From assembly GCA_934643185.1 (NCBI GenBank), contig CAKUBN010000004.1, forward strand, positions 10,006-74,005: a DNA stretch of 64,000 bases, written 5' to 3'. The position numbers and the translations under genes are program-made. Shown here piece after piece: positions 8,046 to 14,906 of this stretch. The notes under the pieces are model-generated. The model was not told the origin of the DNA. It did not search any database and saw only the letters and a program-made list of their open reading frames with translations. This DNA is from an uncultured Eubacteriales bacterium (GTDB taxonomy: Bacteria; Bacillota; Clostridia; Oscillospirales; Acutalibacteraceae). Positions within the stretch are counted from its first letter, which is position 1; every line of letters begins with the position of its first letter.

Positions 8046-8195
8046 ATGAAGTGTTTGAACAAGGTGCTCACCATTATCGGCTGCATCACCGCTGCCGTTG
8101 CCGTTGTTACCGCCGCTTTTGCCGTGCTGAACTATTTCAAGGAAAAGAAAGAAAATGCCGAGCTGGAAGCGTATCTTGAAGGTTCCATCCAGTAA
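8046..8195 (+). CDS. Small single-span membrane protein of unknown function
   Basis: A 49-residue protein with a hydrophobic helix (LTIIGCITAAVAVVTAAFAVL, in two parts around residues 8-28), then a charged tail NYFKEKKENAELEAYLEG. The ATG is preceded by AAGGATGG, and the gene is framed by a strong promoter (7937-7965) and a strong terminator (8217-8257), which supports a real transcription unit. Similar tiny membrane proteins with a K/E-rich tail are frequent in Clostridia, but I know of no function for them. Confidence 0.65.
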   Translation: MKCLNKVLTIIGCITAAVAVVTAAFAVLNYFKEKKENAELEAYLEGSIQ

Positions 8196-8216
8196 CGACC
8201 AAACTGATGTAAAAAT

Positions 8217-8257
8217 AAGCGCCGCGGAGTTTCATTTCTCCGCGGCGCTTGTTTTTT
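8217..8257 (+). terminator. Intrinsic terminator
   Basis: Stem AAGCGCCGCGGAG / CTCCGCGGCGCTT (13 bp), 8-nt loop, followed by GTTTTTT. It ends the small membrane protein transcript and may serve the convergent isomerase gene. Confidence 0.9.
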
Positions 8258-8283
8258 ACGCACGCACATTCAAAAACGAATCA

Positions 8284-9054
8284 TTATTCATTGTCACACC
8301 TATGCAAAACCTCAAGCACAACGGGCAACTGGGTTTCGGGGTTCTTTACGGGGCACTCGAGGCTCATGCGGGCGTTGTAGCCGATAAAGTGCAGCGCATG
8401 GAAAAATGCTTTGTAATCCGCGGTATCCTGCGGTGTCATGGGTACGCGGCCGACGGGGTTTGCGATATGCGTGTGCACAAGGATATCGCCGCACCGCTCT
8501 ACCATTTCCGGCGTGCCGTTTTCGCTTATGAGGTGATAGTAGTCGCACAGCAGCTTAAAGTGCGGGTGGTTGACCTCTTTGACAAACTTCAAGGCTTCCG
8601 GCTGCGTGGTGAAAATGTTGGTCTCTTCGTGCCGGAGCGGCTCCAACGCAATCGTCACGCCGTACTTTTCGCCGGCATCGCCCAAAATTTTCGCGACGGT
8701 TTTTAATTGCTCCCATGCTTTTTCGCGCGGAAAATCTTCCGGCACACGGCGGCTGCCGCCGCTGCCAAACACTGCAATCTTCACACCGGCCTGCGCCAAA
8801 CGCCCTATGGCATGGTCGGCATAGGCCCTAATTGCGTCAAAATCGACATTGTCGCCCGTCAGCCGCATGCTGCCCGGGAACATACAGTTTGCCGCTTCCG
8901 CGTGGATGGGCGCGGCTTTATTTTTTTGCAGAAAATCGTGGAACTGCTCCTCCGTCATCTCCGCAAGCGCCGCAACGCTGACTTCCAGATAATCAAACCC
9001 GAGCTTTGCGATAAATTCCGCCTGCTCGACCGGCATACACACACCAAAACGCAT
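8284..9054 (-). CDS. Sugar phosphate isomerase/epimerase-like TIM barrel protein
   Basis: A 256-residue xylose-isomerase-like TIM barrel (AP endonuclease family 2 fold). It starts MRFGVCMPVEQAEFIAKLGFD, and the conserved metal-site acidic and histidine residues are in place: ITIALEPLRHEETN (Glu), FKLLCDYYHLI (Asp, His), VHTHIANP (His) and the late Glu in MSLECPV. The fold family includes hydroxypyruvate isomerase, tagatose and inosose epimerases. The good SD is GGAGGGG 6 nt before the ATG. It is a single gene divergent from the aldo-keto reductase. Exact substrate unknown. Confidence 0.82.
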   Translation of the reverse strand: MRFGVCMPVEQAEFIAKLGFDYLEVSVAALAEMTEEQFHDFLQKNKAAPIHAEAANCMFPGSMRLTGDNVDFDAIRAYADHAIGRLAQAGVKIAVFGSGGSRRVPEDFPREKAWEQLKTVAKILGDAGEKYGVTIALEPLRHEETNIFTTQPEALKFVKEVNHPHFKLLCDYYHLISENGTPEMVERCGDILVHTHIANPVGRVPMTPQDTADYKAFFHALHFIGYNARMSLECPVKNPETQLPVVLEVLHRCDNE

Positions 9055-9118
9055 GGTAACCCCTCCAAAGTCTTTTTCTCATTGTAGTCCGTGCACGCGG
9101 AAAAAGCAAGAAAAACAC

Positions 9119-9147
9119 TTGCAAACGCGCGTAAGTTTTTCTATAAT
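9119..9147 (+). promoter_or_regulatory. SigA-type promoter of the aldo-keto reductase gene
   Basis: TTGCAA-17 bp-TATAAT, 35 bp upstream of the ATG at 9183. GGGAGG at 9169-9174 is the ribosome binding site. Confidence 0.8.
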
Positions 9148-9182
9148 GAAGCCAAATAGACTTCATTTGGGAGGCTTGTTGT

Positions 9183-10103
9183 ATGGAAAAAATCAAACTT
9201 GGCAAAAGTGGGCTTATGGTGCCGCCCATTGCTCTCGGCTGCATGCGTCTTTCGGGCGCAGAGCGCAAGCAGGCAGATACATTTCTGCACACTGCATTGG
9301 AGCTTGGGCTCAACTTTTTCGACCACGCCGATATTTACGGCGGCGGTGAGTGCGAGCGCATTTTCGGTGAAATGATCAAGGACGCGGGCATCCGCCGCGA
9401 GGACCTCATCATTCAGTCCAAATGCGCCATTGTGCCCGGCAAAATGTATGATTTTTCAAAGGAACACATTTTGGAGGCCGTAGACGGCAGCTTAAAGCGC
9501 CTTGGCACGGACTACCTTGATGTGCTGCTTCTGCACCGCCCGGACGCTTTGATGGAGCCGGAAGAAGTTGCAGCGGCGTTTGACGAACTCGAAAAGAGCG
9601 GCAAGGTGCGCCACTTCGGTGTTTCGAACGAAGACCCGTACACGATGGAGCTTTTGCAGAGCGCTTTAAAGCAGCCGATCTGCGCGAATCAGCTGCAAAT
9701 GAGCCTGACAAACGCCACGATGATCGCACAGCCGATGAATACAAATATCTGCGACGGCTTGAACCCGGTGCTCGATAACGGCGTTTTAAACTACTGCCGC
9801 CTGCATGACATCACCATTCAGACGTGGTCGCCGTTCCAGTACGGCTTCTTCGAGGGCGTTTTCATCGGCAGCGAAAAGTACCCGAAGTTAAACGAAAAAT
9901 TAGACGAACTGGCGGAAAAGTACAACGTGACAAACACCGCCATTGCGCTTGCGTGGATTTTGCGTCACCCGGCAAAAATGCAGGCAATAACAGGCACCAT
10001 CAATCCGCAGCGTCTGCGCGACTGTGCCGAAGCGCTTGACATTACGCTCACGCGCGAGGACTGGTACGCACTGTATCTTGCAGCAGGCTACCGCCTGCCG
10101 TAA
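9183..10103 (+). CDS. Aldo/keto reductase
   Basis: A 306-residue NAD(P)H-dependent oxidoreductase with a TIM-barrel fold, resembling E. coli YdhF. The catalytic tetrad is visible: Asp47 (NFFDHADIYGGG), Tyr52, Lys80 (IIQSK) and His118 (LLLHRPD). The C-terminal cofactor region (NTAIALAWILRHPAKMQAITGT) is also typical. It probably reduces aldehydes or ketones in the cytoplasm; the physiological substrate is unknown. It has its own promoter and is followed 8 nt after its stop by the promoter of the riboswitch unit, without an obvious terminator. Confidence 0.9.
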   Translation: MEKIKLGKSGLMVPPIALGCMRLSGAERKQADTFLHTALELGLNFFDHADIYGGGECERIFGEMIKDAGIRREDLIIQSKCAIVPGKMYDFSKEHILEAVDGSLKRLGTDYLDVLLLHRPDALMEPEEVAAAFDELEKSGKVRHFGVSNEDPYTMELLQSALKQPICANQLQMSLTNATMIAQPMNTNICDGLNPVLDNGVLNYCRLHDITIQTWSPFQYGFFEGVFIGSEKYPKLNEKLDELAEKYNVTNTAIALAWILRHPAKMQAITGTINPQRLRDCAEALDITLTREDWYALYLAAGYRLP

Positions 10104-10111
10104 ATTTTCGC

Positions 10112-10140
10112 TTGACAAATGCGCCGCGCTCCCGTAAAAT
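10112..10140 (+). promoter_or_regulatory. SigA-type promoter of the Mn riboswitch transcript
   Basis: Consensus TTGACA-17 bp-TAAAAT. The predicted transcript start (about 10147) coincides with the first base of the riboswitch P1 stem. Confidence 0.85.
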
Positions 10141-10146
10141 GTGGGT

Positions 10147-10239
10147 ATAAAAGGGAGTAGCAAACAGGAATACCTGTAATGTATGCGTCAGCACGACGGT
10201 TCCCCCGTCCGTATACGTTGTAATCTGCGAGACTTTTAT
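10147..10239 (+). promoter_or_regulatory. yybP-ykoY family manganese riboswitch aptamer
   Basis: The element carries the family hallmarks. The 5' P1 strand ATAAAAG runs into the conserved GGGAGTAGC (10153-10161), there are two helical arms (CAGG/CCTG and a GACGG/CCGTC arm with a GTATGCGTCAGC side), and the 3' strand is CTGCGAGACTTTTAT (P1 closing, CTTTTAT pairs with ATAAAAG). In known members Mn2+ binding between the two conserved loops stabilises P1 and stops the 3' strand joining a terminator, so the RNA turns on at high Mn. Here the 3' P1 strand also forms the 5' arm of the terminator at 10229-10275, as expected for an ON switch. Downstream genes are the orphan decarboxylase subunits. Confidence 0.85.
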
Positions 10240-10275
10240 CATGCCGCGGCAGGATAGAAGTCTCGTTTTTTATTT
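10229..10275 (+). terminator. Riboswitch-controlled terminator (expression platform)
   Basis: GAGACTTTTATC pairs with GATAGAAGTCTC (one G-U), followed by GTTTTTTATTTT. The 5' arm is the 3' strand of riboswitch P1, so aptamer folding and termination exclude one another. Confidence 0.85.
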
Positions 10276-10334
10276 TCTTTCGGAGACAAAGATTTTGCAG
10301 GGGCGGCAAAAATATCCGAGAGGAAGGTATGAAC

Positions 10335-11453
10335 ATGAACTTTTTAAGCGAGCTTTTCGCGAACGTGGGCAATGTGACATGGCAGCACGCGGTGATGTGG
10401 TGCATCGGCGGCGTGCTCATTTACCTTGCCATCGCGAAAAAAATGGAACCCGCCCTGCTTTTGCCCATCGGCTTCGGCACGATCCTTGTCAACCTGCCGC
10501 TTTCCGGCGCGGTGACGCAGGGCGAAGAGGTGGGCGTGCTGACGTTATTATTTGACAGCGGCATTGCAAACGAGCTTTTCCCGCTGCTCCTCTTCATCGG
10601 CATCGGCGCGATGATCGACTTTGAGCCGCTGCTCTCGAACCCGAAGCTCTTTTTGTTCGGTGCGGCGGCGCAGTTCGGCATATTCTTCACGCTGAGCATG
10701 GCGCGGCTGTTTAACTTTGACCTGCACGATGCAGCCTCCATCGCGATCATCGGTGCAGCGGACGGCCCAACCTCCATCTTTGTCGCAAACATCCTGAATT
10801 CGCAGTATATCGGCGCCATCACCGTGGCGGCGTATTCGTACATGGCGCTTGTGCCCATTGTGCAGCCTCCGGTCATTCGCTTGCTCACAACACAAAAGGA
10901 GCGGCGCATCCGCATGGCGTACACGCCCGGCTCTGTCTCGAAAACGACGAAGATTTTGTTCCCAATCCTCATCACGGCGGTCGTCGGCATTGTGTCGAAC
11001 CGCTCGGCGGCGCTCATCGGCTTTTTGATGTTCGGCAACCTGCTGCGCGAGTGCGGCGTGCTAAACAGCCTTTCGGACGCCGCGCAGAACGTGTTGTCCA
11101 ACTTGATCACCCTGATCCTCGGCATCACGATCACGGCGCATATGACAGCGGCGGAATTTTTGCGCGTGGACACCTTGATTATTTTAGGATTAGGTCTTGT
11201 TGCATTCGTGTTTGACACCGTCGGCGGCGTACTGTTTGCAAAGCTCATGAACCTGTTTGTCAAGAATAAAGTCAACCCCATGATCGGCGCGGCGGGCATA
11301 TCGGCGTTCCCGATGTCCGCACGCATCATCCAGAAAATGGGACAACAGGAGGACCCGCAGAACTTCCTTTTGATGCACGCCGTGGGTGCAAATGTCTCCG
11401 GCCAGATCGCGTCTGTCATTGCAGGCGGCATCATTTTAAACATGATCCATTGA
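10335..11453 (+). CDS. Na+-transporting decarboxylase beta subunit (OadB/GcdB/MmdB family), orphan
   Basis: A 372-residue polytopic membrane protein of the family whose members move 1-2 Na+ outward as they decarboxylate biotin-bound carboxylate. The hallmark IIGAADGPTSIFVANIL segment (Asp143 corresponds to the essential Na+-site aspartate) and the NLLRECGVL and GGVLFAKLMNLF regions are intact. I use the ATG at 10335 (AGGAAGG 7 nt upstream); an ATG at 10329 is only 1 nt from that site. No alpha carboxyltransferase or biotin carrier gene is in the window. A Mn riboswitch controls it, which is not the usual regulation of such pumps, so a role in cation export is an open possibility. Confidence 0.88.
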   Translation: MNFLSELFANVGNVTWQHAVMWCIGGVLIYLAIAKKMEPALLLPIGFGTILVNLPLSGAVTQGEEVGVLTLLFDSGIANELFPLLLFIGIGAMIDFEPLLSNPKLFLFGAAAQFGIFFTLSMARLFNFDLHDAASIAIIGAADGPTSIFVANILNSQYIGAITVAAYSYMALVPIVQPPVIRLLTTQKERRIRMAYTPGSVSKTTKILFPILITAVVGIVSNRSAALIGFLMFGNLLRECGVLNSLSDAAQNVLSNLITLILGITITAHMTAAEFLRVDTLIILGLGLVAFVFDTVGGVLFAKLMNLFVKNKVNPMIGAAGISAFPMSARIIQKMGQQEDPQNFLLMHAVGANVSGQIASVIAGGIILNMIH

Positions 11454-11465
11454 GGAGGATAGCGT

Positions 11466-11594
11466 ATGTTTAACATTCCCGCATTTTTAGACAGCTTGCA
11501 GTATATGGCAAAAGGCATGACAGGCGTGTTCCTTGTCATCGCCGTGATTATTTTGAGCATTTATGTCTTAAATCGTGTGTTTAAGGCGAAATAA
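11466..11594 (+). CDS. OadG-like small gamma subunit (42 residues)
   Basis: ATG at 11466, 12 nt after the beta-subunit stop, with GAGGAGG upstream. The 42-residue product has a short amphipathic start, then GMTGVFLVIAVIILSIYVLN and a basic end. That matches the membrane helix of OadG, the gamma subunit that holds the alpha and beta parts together. The acidic proline-rich tail and C-terminal metal-binding segment of longer OadG proteins are missing. It is too short for usual gene callers, but position and sequence make it credible. Confidence 0.75.
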   Translation: MFNIPAFLDSLQYMAKGMTGVFLVIAVIILSIYVLNRVFKAK

Positions 11595-11651
11595 AACTTC
11601 TATAAACCGGACAAAATCATCTTGACTAAATTTATCAGGAGCGTGAAAAGT

Positions 11652-12008
11652 ATGACATTTATTTGTTATCCAAAGTGTACTACTTGTCAAAAAGCGCGAA
11701 AGTGGTTGGACGAAAATCACATTGCGTATGACATTCGAGATATTAAAACAGACAACCCGACATATGACGAGCTTGCCGCGTGGCATGCGCGCAGCGGCCT
11801 GCCGTTAAAGAAGTTTTTCAACACCAGCGGCCTGCTCTATAAATCGATGAATTTAAAGGAAAAACTGCCCGAAATGAGCGAAAACGAGATGTTAACGCTT
11901 CTCTCCACCGACGGCATGCTCGTCAAGCGCCCGCTCCTTATTGATGACAACTTTGTCCTTGTTGGTTTTAGAGAAACCGAGTGGGCGGAGAGGGTGAAAA
12001 AGGGATGA
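11652..12008 (+). CDS. ArsC/Spx-family thioredoxin-fold protein
   Basis: A 118-residue ArsC-like protein (YffB/Spx/MgsR group). It has CYPKCTTCQKARKWL near the N-terminus, with a C9-T-T-C12 redox pair as in Spx, and the KKFFNTSG and LVKRPLLID motifs of the arsenate-reductase family. Spx proteins bind the RNA polymerase alpha subunit in oxidative stress, whereas ArsC-like ones reduce substrates with glutathione or thioredoxin; the sequence does not settle which. The ATG at 11652 has AGGAG 9 nt upstream, 30 nt inside a longer open frame. It ends before a terminator at 12152. Confidence 0.85.
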   Translation: MTFICYPKCTTCQKARKWLDENHIAYDIRDIKTDNPTYDELAAWHARSGLPLKKFFNTSGLLYKSMNLKEKLPEMSENEMLTLLSTDGMLVKRPLLIDDNFVLVGFRETEWAERVKKG

Positions 12009-12151
12009 GCACGGCCGATTGAAGGATTTTCAGGGATACCGTAACACCTTTTATGCTCGATCATTTTTCTTGTTTTTCCCCGCTGGATATGATATGATTA
12101 AAACAACGTTGTCCGTGTTGTAATAAACCCCGGCAGTGTAAATACGTAGAG

Positions 12152-12183
12152 AATGCTCTGCCAAATGGCAGAGCATTTTTTGT
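12152..12183 (+). terminator. Intrinsic terminator
   Basis: AATGCTCTGCC / GGCAGAGCATT with a 4-nt loop followed by TTTTTTG. It lies between the ArsC-like gene and the gene at 12222, only about 40 bp upstream of the latter. Confidence 0.85.
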
Positions 12184-12221
12184 ATCGCCGTGTGCTTTGT
12201 GGTAGTTCTGAGGAGGATAGT

Positions 12222-12947
12222 ATGACCGAGCTTGAAAAAATTGAACGAGCAAAAATGTACATTGACAAATTGGCAAACGGAATAAACCCTATTGATGACA
12301 GCATGGCGCCGGATGAAGATATTATCAACAACGTTCGTTTATCAAGATGCTTTTTCTTTGTGTCCGATATACTGCGTCAGGTGATCGAAAACGGTGGTAC
12401 ACATCCCATAGTGACAGACAAAAAGTCAAGAAAACTGCCTCTTGAGATCTCATTTGAAAAGAGGCAGCAATTTGACTATGATGAGAAGCCTCTTACTGCA
12501 AGCGAGATCGCAAGGCGCATAAATGATCTGGCCGACTGTGAGAACATGAAAAAGTTCACATACTTGGACATCGTCTCATGGTTTACAGAGATTGGAATGT
12601 TAGAAGAGGTCACCATACAGGAAGGAAAACACACCAGACGGCCAACAACGCTTGGCAGAGAAAACGGTATTTCCGTGGAAGACCGAATCAGCAGCAACGG
12701 CCCATATCAAGTAGTCGTTTATAGCACCGCGGCCCAACATTTAATTCTGGATAATCTGGATGCGATCCTTGCCATGACGAATACCCAATGGGAAATGCAG
12801 GGAATGCCATGGACAAAAGAGCAGGATGACCGCCTAACCGATCTTTACCAAAGAGCCATACCGCTGAGCGAGATCGCCGCAGCACTAAAACGCAATGTGT
12901 CTGCAATACGCAAGCGTTTGAAAAAGCTTGGGCTTGATGTGGGATAA
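12222..12947 (+). CDS. Conserved hypothetical protein with C-terminal helix-turn-helix
   Basis: A 241-residue soluble protein. The N-terminal part (MTELEKIERAKMYIDKLANG) and the middle segment resemble an uncharacterised Firmicutes family. The last 45 residues (WTKEQDDRLTDLYQ ... LSEIAAALKRNVSAIRKRLK) form a Myb/sigma-region-4-like helix-turn-helix, so DNA binding is likely. AGGAGG lies 6 nt before the ATG. Base composition is clearly lower in GC than its neighbours, and AGA codons are used, which suggests recent transfer. Function unknown. Confidence 0.8.
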   Translation: MTELEKIERAKMYIDKLANGINPIDDSMAPDEDIINNVRLSRCFFFVSDILRQVIENGGTHPIVTDKKSRKLPLEISFEKRQQFDYDEKPLTASEIARRINDLADCENMKKFTYLDIVSWFTEIGMLEEVTIQEGKHTRRPTTLGRENGISVEDRISSNGPYQVVVYSTAAQHLILDNLDAILAMTNTQWEMQGMPWTKEQDDRLTDLYQRAIPLSEIAAALKRNVSAIRKRLKKLGLDVG

Positions 12948-13001
12948 ATCCGCTGTACCTATGAACACAATCGAAATAGACTTCTAACCGCCGTCAGTTC
13001 T

Positions 13002-13358
13002 TTATGACTTTTCCTTCGGCTTTGTGATGGCGGCCATCAGGCAGCCGAAGAAGACGGCTGCGGCGATGCCGGCGGCGCCGGCGGTAATACCGCCCGTAAA
13101 CGCGCCAAGCAGGCCCTTTTCTTTTACGGCGGCCTTTACGCCCTCGCTTAAAAGATACCCGAAGCCGCTCAGCGGCACGGTAGCGCCGCAGCCCGCGAAA
13201 TTCACGAGCGGCGCGTACCATCCGAGCGCGCCCAAGATCACGCCGCCCGTGACGTACGCGACCATGATCCTTGCCGGGGTAAGCTTTGTCAGGTCGATCA
13301 AAAGCTGGCCGAGGACACAGATTGCCCCGCCGACCACAAACGCTCTTATATATTCCAT
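13002..13358 (-). CDS. spoVAE: Stage V sporulation protein AE
   Basis: A 118-residue membrane protein with three to four helices, MEYIRAFVVGGAICVLGQLL ... PLVNFAGCGATVPLSGFG, matching SpoVAE (SpoVAEb type). SpoVA proteins sit in the spore inner membrane and move dipicolinic acid into the spore and out on germination. The ATG at 13358 has GGTGAGG 8 nt upstream; the longer open frame before it is not supported. SpoVAC and SpoVAD, usually adjacent, are absent here, so the gene stands alone between unrelated genes. Its presence supports a sporulating host. Confidence 0.88.
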   Translation of the reverse strand: MEYIRAFVVGGAICVLGQLLIDLTKLTPARIMVAYVTGGVILGALGWYAPLVNFAGCGATVPLSGFGYLLSEGVKAAVKEKGLLGAFTGGITAGAAGIAAAVFFGCLMAAITKPKEKS

Positions 13359-13398
13359 GCGAAAACCCTCACCTTTCGTTTTATACGTATTCTTTGGC

Positions 13399-13440
13399 TT
13401 ATTCTGTGCGGAATAACGCAAATTATGACGTGCAGAATAA
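13399..13440. promoter_or_regulatory. Cluster of TTATTC/GAATAA half-sites in the spoVAE-ldhA divergent region
   Basis: TTATTCTG (13399-13406), GAATAA (13411-13416) and CAGAATAA (13433-13440) form nested dyads. The outer pair is a perfect 8-bp inverted repeat. They lie between the two divergent start codons, 34-75 bp upstream of ldhA, and could bind a repressor. Confidence 0.35.
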
Positions 13441-13473
13441 CCATGCAACGTTAAAACAAAAGGAGAGCGCAGC

Positions 13474-14454
13474 ATGAAGAAAATCGCATTTTTTGATACA
13501 AAACCGTATGACCGCACATGGTTTGACATTCTGGCAAAGCACTATGAGATCGCTTACTTTGAGGAAAAACTGAACCGCCACACAGCGACGCTGACGGACG
13601 GCTTTGACGCCGTGTGCGCCTTTGTGAACGACCGTGTGGACGCCGCTGCTATTGACCGCATGCACCGCTGCGGCGTGCAGCTTTTGGCGCTGCGCTGCGC
13701 GGGCTTCAGCAATGTGGATATACAGGAGGCAAAAGGCAAGCTGCGCGTGGTGCGCGTGCCGGCCTATTCCCCGCACGCCATTGCGGAGCACACCATGGGG
13801 CTTCTATTGACGTTAAATCGAAGACTCCACCGCGCCTACATCCGCACGCGCGATTTTAATTTCAGCATTGTGGGCCTGACCGGCATTGACCTCTACAAGA
13901 AGACCGTCGGCATCATCGGCACGGGGCGCATCGGCCGCGCATTTGCGGAGATCTGCCGAGGCTTTGGCATGCGCGTTTTGGCCTATGACAAGTACCCTGC
14001 GCCGGAATTTGACTACGTTTCGCTCGACACGCTCCTGCGCGAAAGCGACGTCATCTCCCTGCACTGCCCACTGAGTGAAGAGTCCTACCACATGCTCGAC
14101 CGCGAAGCGTTTGAAAAGATGAAGAAGGGCGTGTTTTTACTCAACACCTCGCGCGGGGCGCTCATCGACAGCGAAGCGCTTTTGGACGCCTTAAACAACG
14201 GCACCTTGCGCGGCGCGGGGCTGGACGTTTACGAGGAGGAAGCGAAGTTTTTCTATGAGGACCACTCCGACACCGCCGTGCGCGATGACACTCTGGCGCT
14301 GCTCATTTCGCGCCCGAACGTCATTTTAACGGCGCACCAGGCGTTTTTGACCGAAGAAGCGCTTTATAACATTGCAGAAGTGACCGTGCAGAACCTCGAT
14401 GATTTCTTTGCCGGAAAACCGCTGAAAAACGAAGTGTGCCTGCACGCAGACTAA
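13474..14454 (+). CDS. ldhA: D-lactate dehydrogenase (D-2-hydroxyacid dehydrogenase family)
   Basis: A 326-residue NAD-dependent enzyme that reduces pyruvate to D-lactate. It has the dinucleotide motif GTGRIGRAFAEI (Gly-x-Gly-x-x-Gly at 149-154), LLNTSRGALIDSEAL with the substrate Arg, GAGLDVYEEE with the catalytic Glu region and ILTAHQAF with the catalytic His. The N-terminal half (IAFFDTKPYDRTWF) is that of LdhA-type enzymes rather than glycerate dehydrogenases. AAAGGAG lies upstream of the ATG. With the L-lactate dehydrogenase gene 0.5 kb away, the host should be able to make both isomers to reoxidise NADH. Confidence 0.92.
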   Translation: MKKIAFFDTKPYDRTWFDILAKHYEIAYFEEKLNRHTATLTDGFDAVCAFVNDRVDAAAIDRMHRCGVQLLALRCAGFSNVDIQEAKGKLRVVRVPAYSPHAIAEHTMGLLLTLNRRLHRAYIRTRDFNFSIVGLTGIDLYKKTVGIIGTGRIGRAFAEICRGFGMRVLAYDKYPAPEFDYVSLDTLLRESDVISLHCPLSEESYHMLDREAFEKMKKGVFLLNTSRGALIDSEALLDALNNGTLRGAGLDVYEEEAKFFYEDHSDTAVRDDTLALLISRPNVILTAHQAFLTEEALYNIAEVTVQNLDDFFAGKPLKNEVCLHAD

Positions 14455-14513
14455 GCCGCACACAGGCACATTTTCAACCGATTTTTACTTTTCTGTGGAA
14501 AGTCCGCTTCCCA

Positions 14514-14834
14514 TCAATATTCTAAGCCATAAGGCCAATCGACAAGGCTGCCGATGTCGTAAATATGTGTATAGCCGTAGGATTCCAGCTTCATCGCCGC
14601 CATAAAGCTGCGGCGGCCGCTCTTGCAGTAGACAAGGATCGGTGTATCGAGCGTGGGGATCTTTTCTTCGGCAGTATCCTCGTCAATGGTATCTACCGGG
14701 AAAAGAATTGCATTTTCGGCGTGACCCGTAATGTATTCGTCCTCGTCGCGCACGTCCAAGATCACGCAGTTCGGCTCGGTATCGATGATGTGCTTCGCTT
14801 CCTGAAACGAAACCTTTTTATATGCTTCTTCCAT
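14514..14834 (-). CDS. Rhodanese-like domain protein
   Basis: A 106-residue single rhodanese domain with the active-site loop VYCKSGRRS (Cys near residue 70) and the CVILDVRDEDEYITGH motif typical of the family. Such proteins carry sulfur as persulfide in tRNA thiolation, cyanide detoxification or sulfur relay. AAAGGAA lies upstream of the ATG. It is downstream of and co-directional with ldh, but a terminator lies between them, so co-expression would be by read-through only. Confidence 0.88.
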   Translation of the reverse strand: MEEAYKKVSFQEAKHIIDTEPNCVILDVRDEDEYITGHAENAILFPVDTIDEDTAEEKIPTLDTPILVYCKSGRRSFMAAMKLESYGYTHIYDIGSLVDWPYGLEY

Positions 14835-14856
14835 GATATTCCTTTCGTCTTCACTG

Positions 14857-14889
14857 AAAAGCCCCGGGGCAAGCGCTCCGGGGCTTTGT
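14857..14889 (-). terminator. Intrinsic terminator of ldh
   Basis: On the minus strand, AAAGCCCCGGAG ... CCCCGGGGCTTTT is a strong GC-rich hairpin with a short T run, 18 nt after the ldh stop. Confidence 0.75.
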
Positions 14890-14906
14890 TTGCGGATAAA
14901 CTTAAC

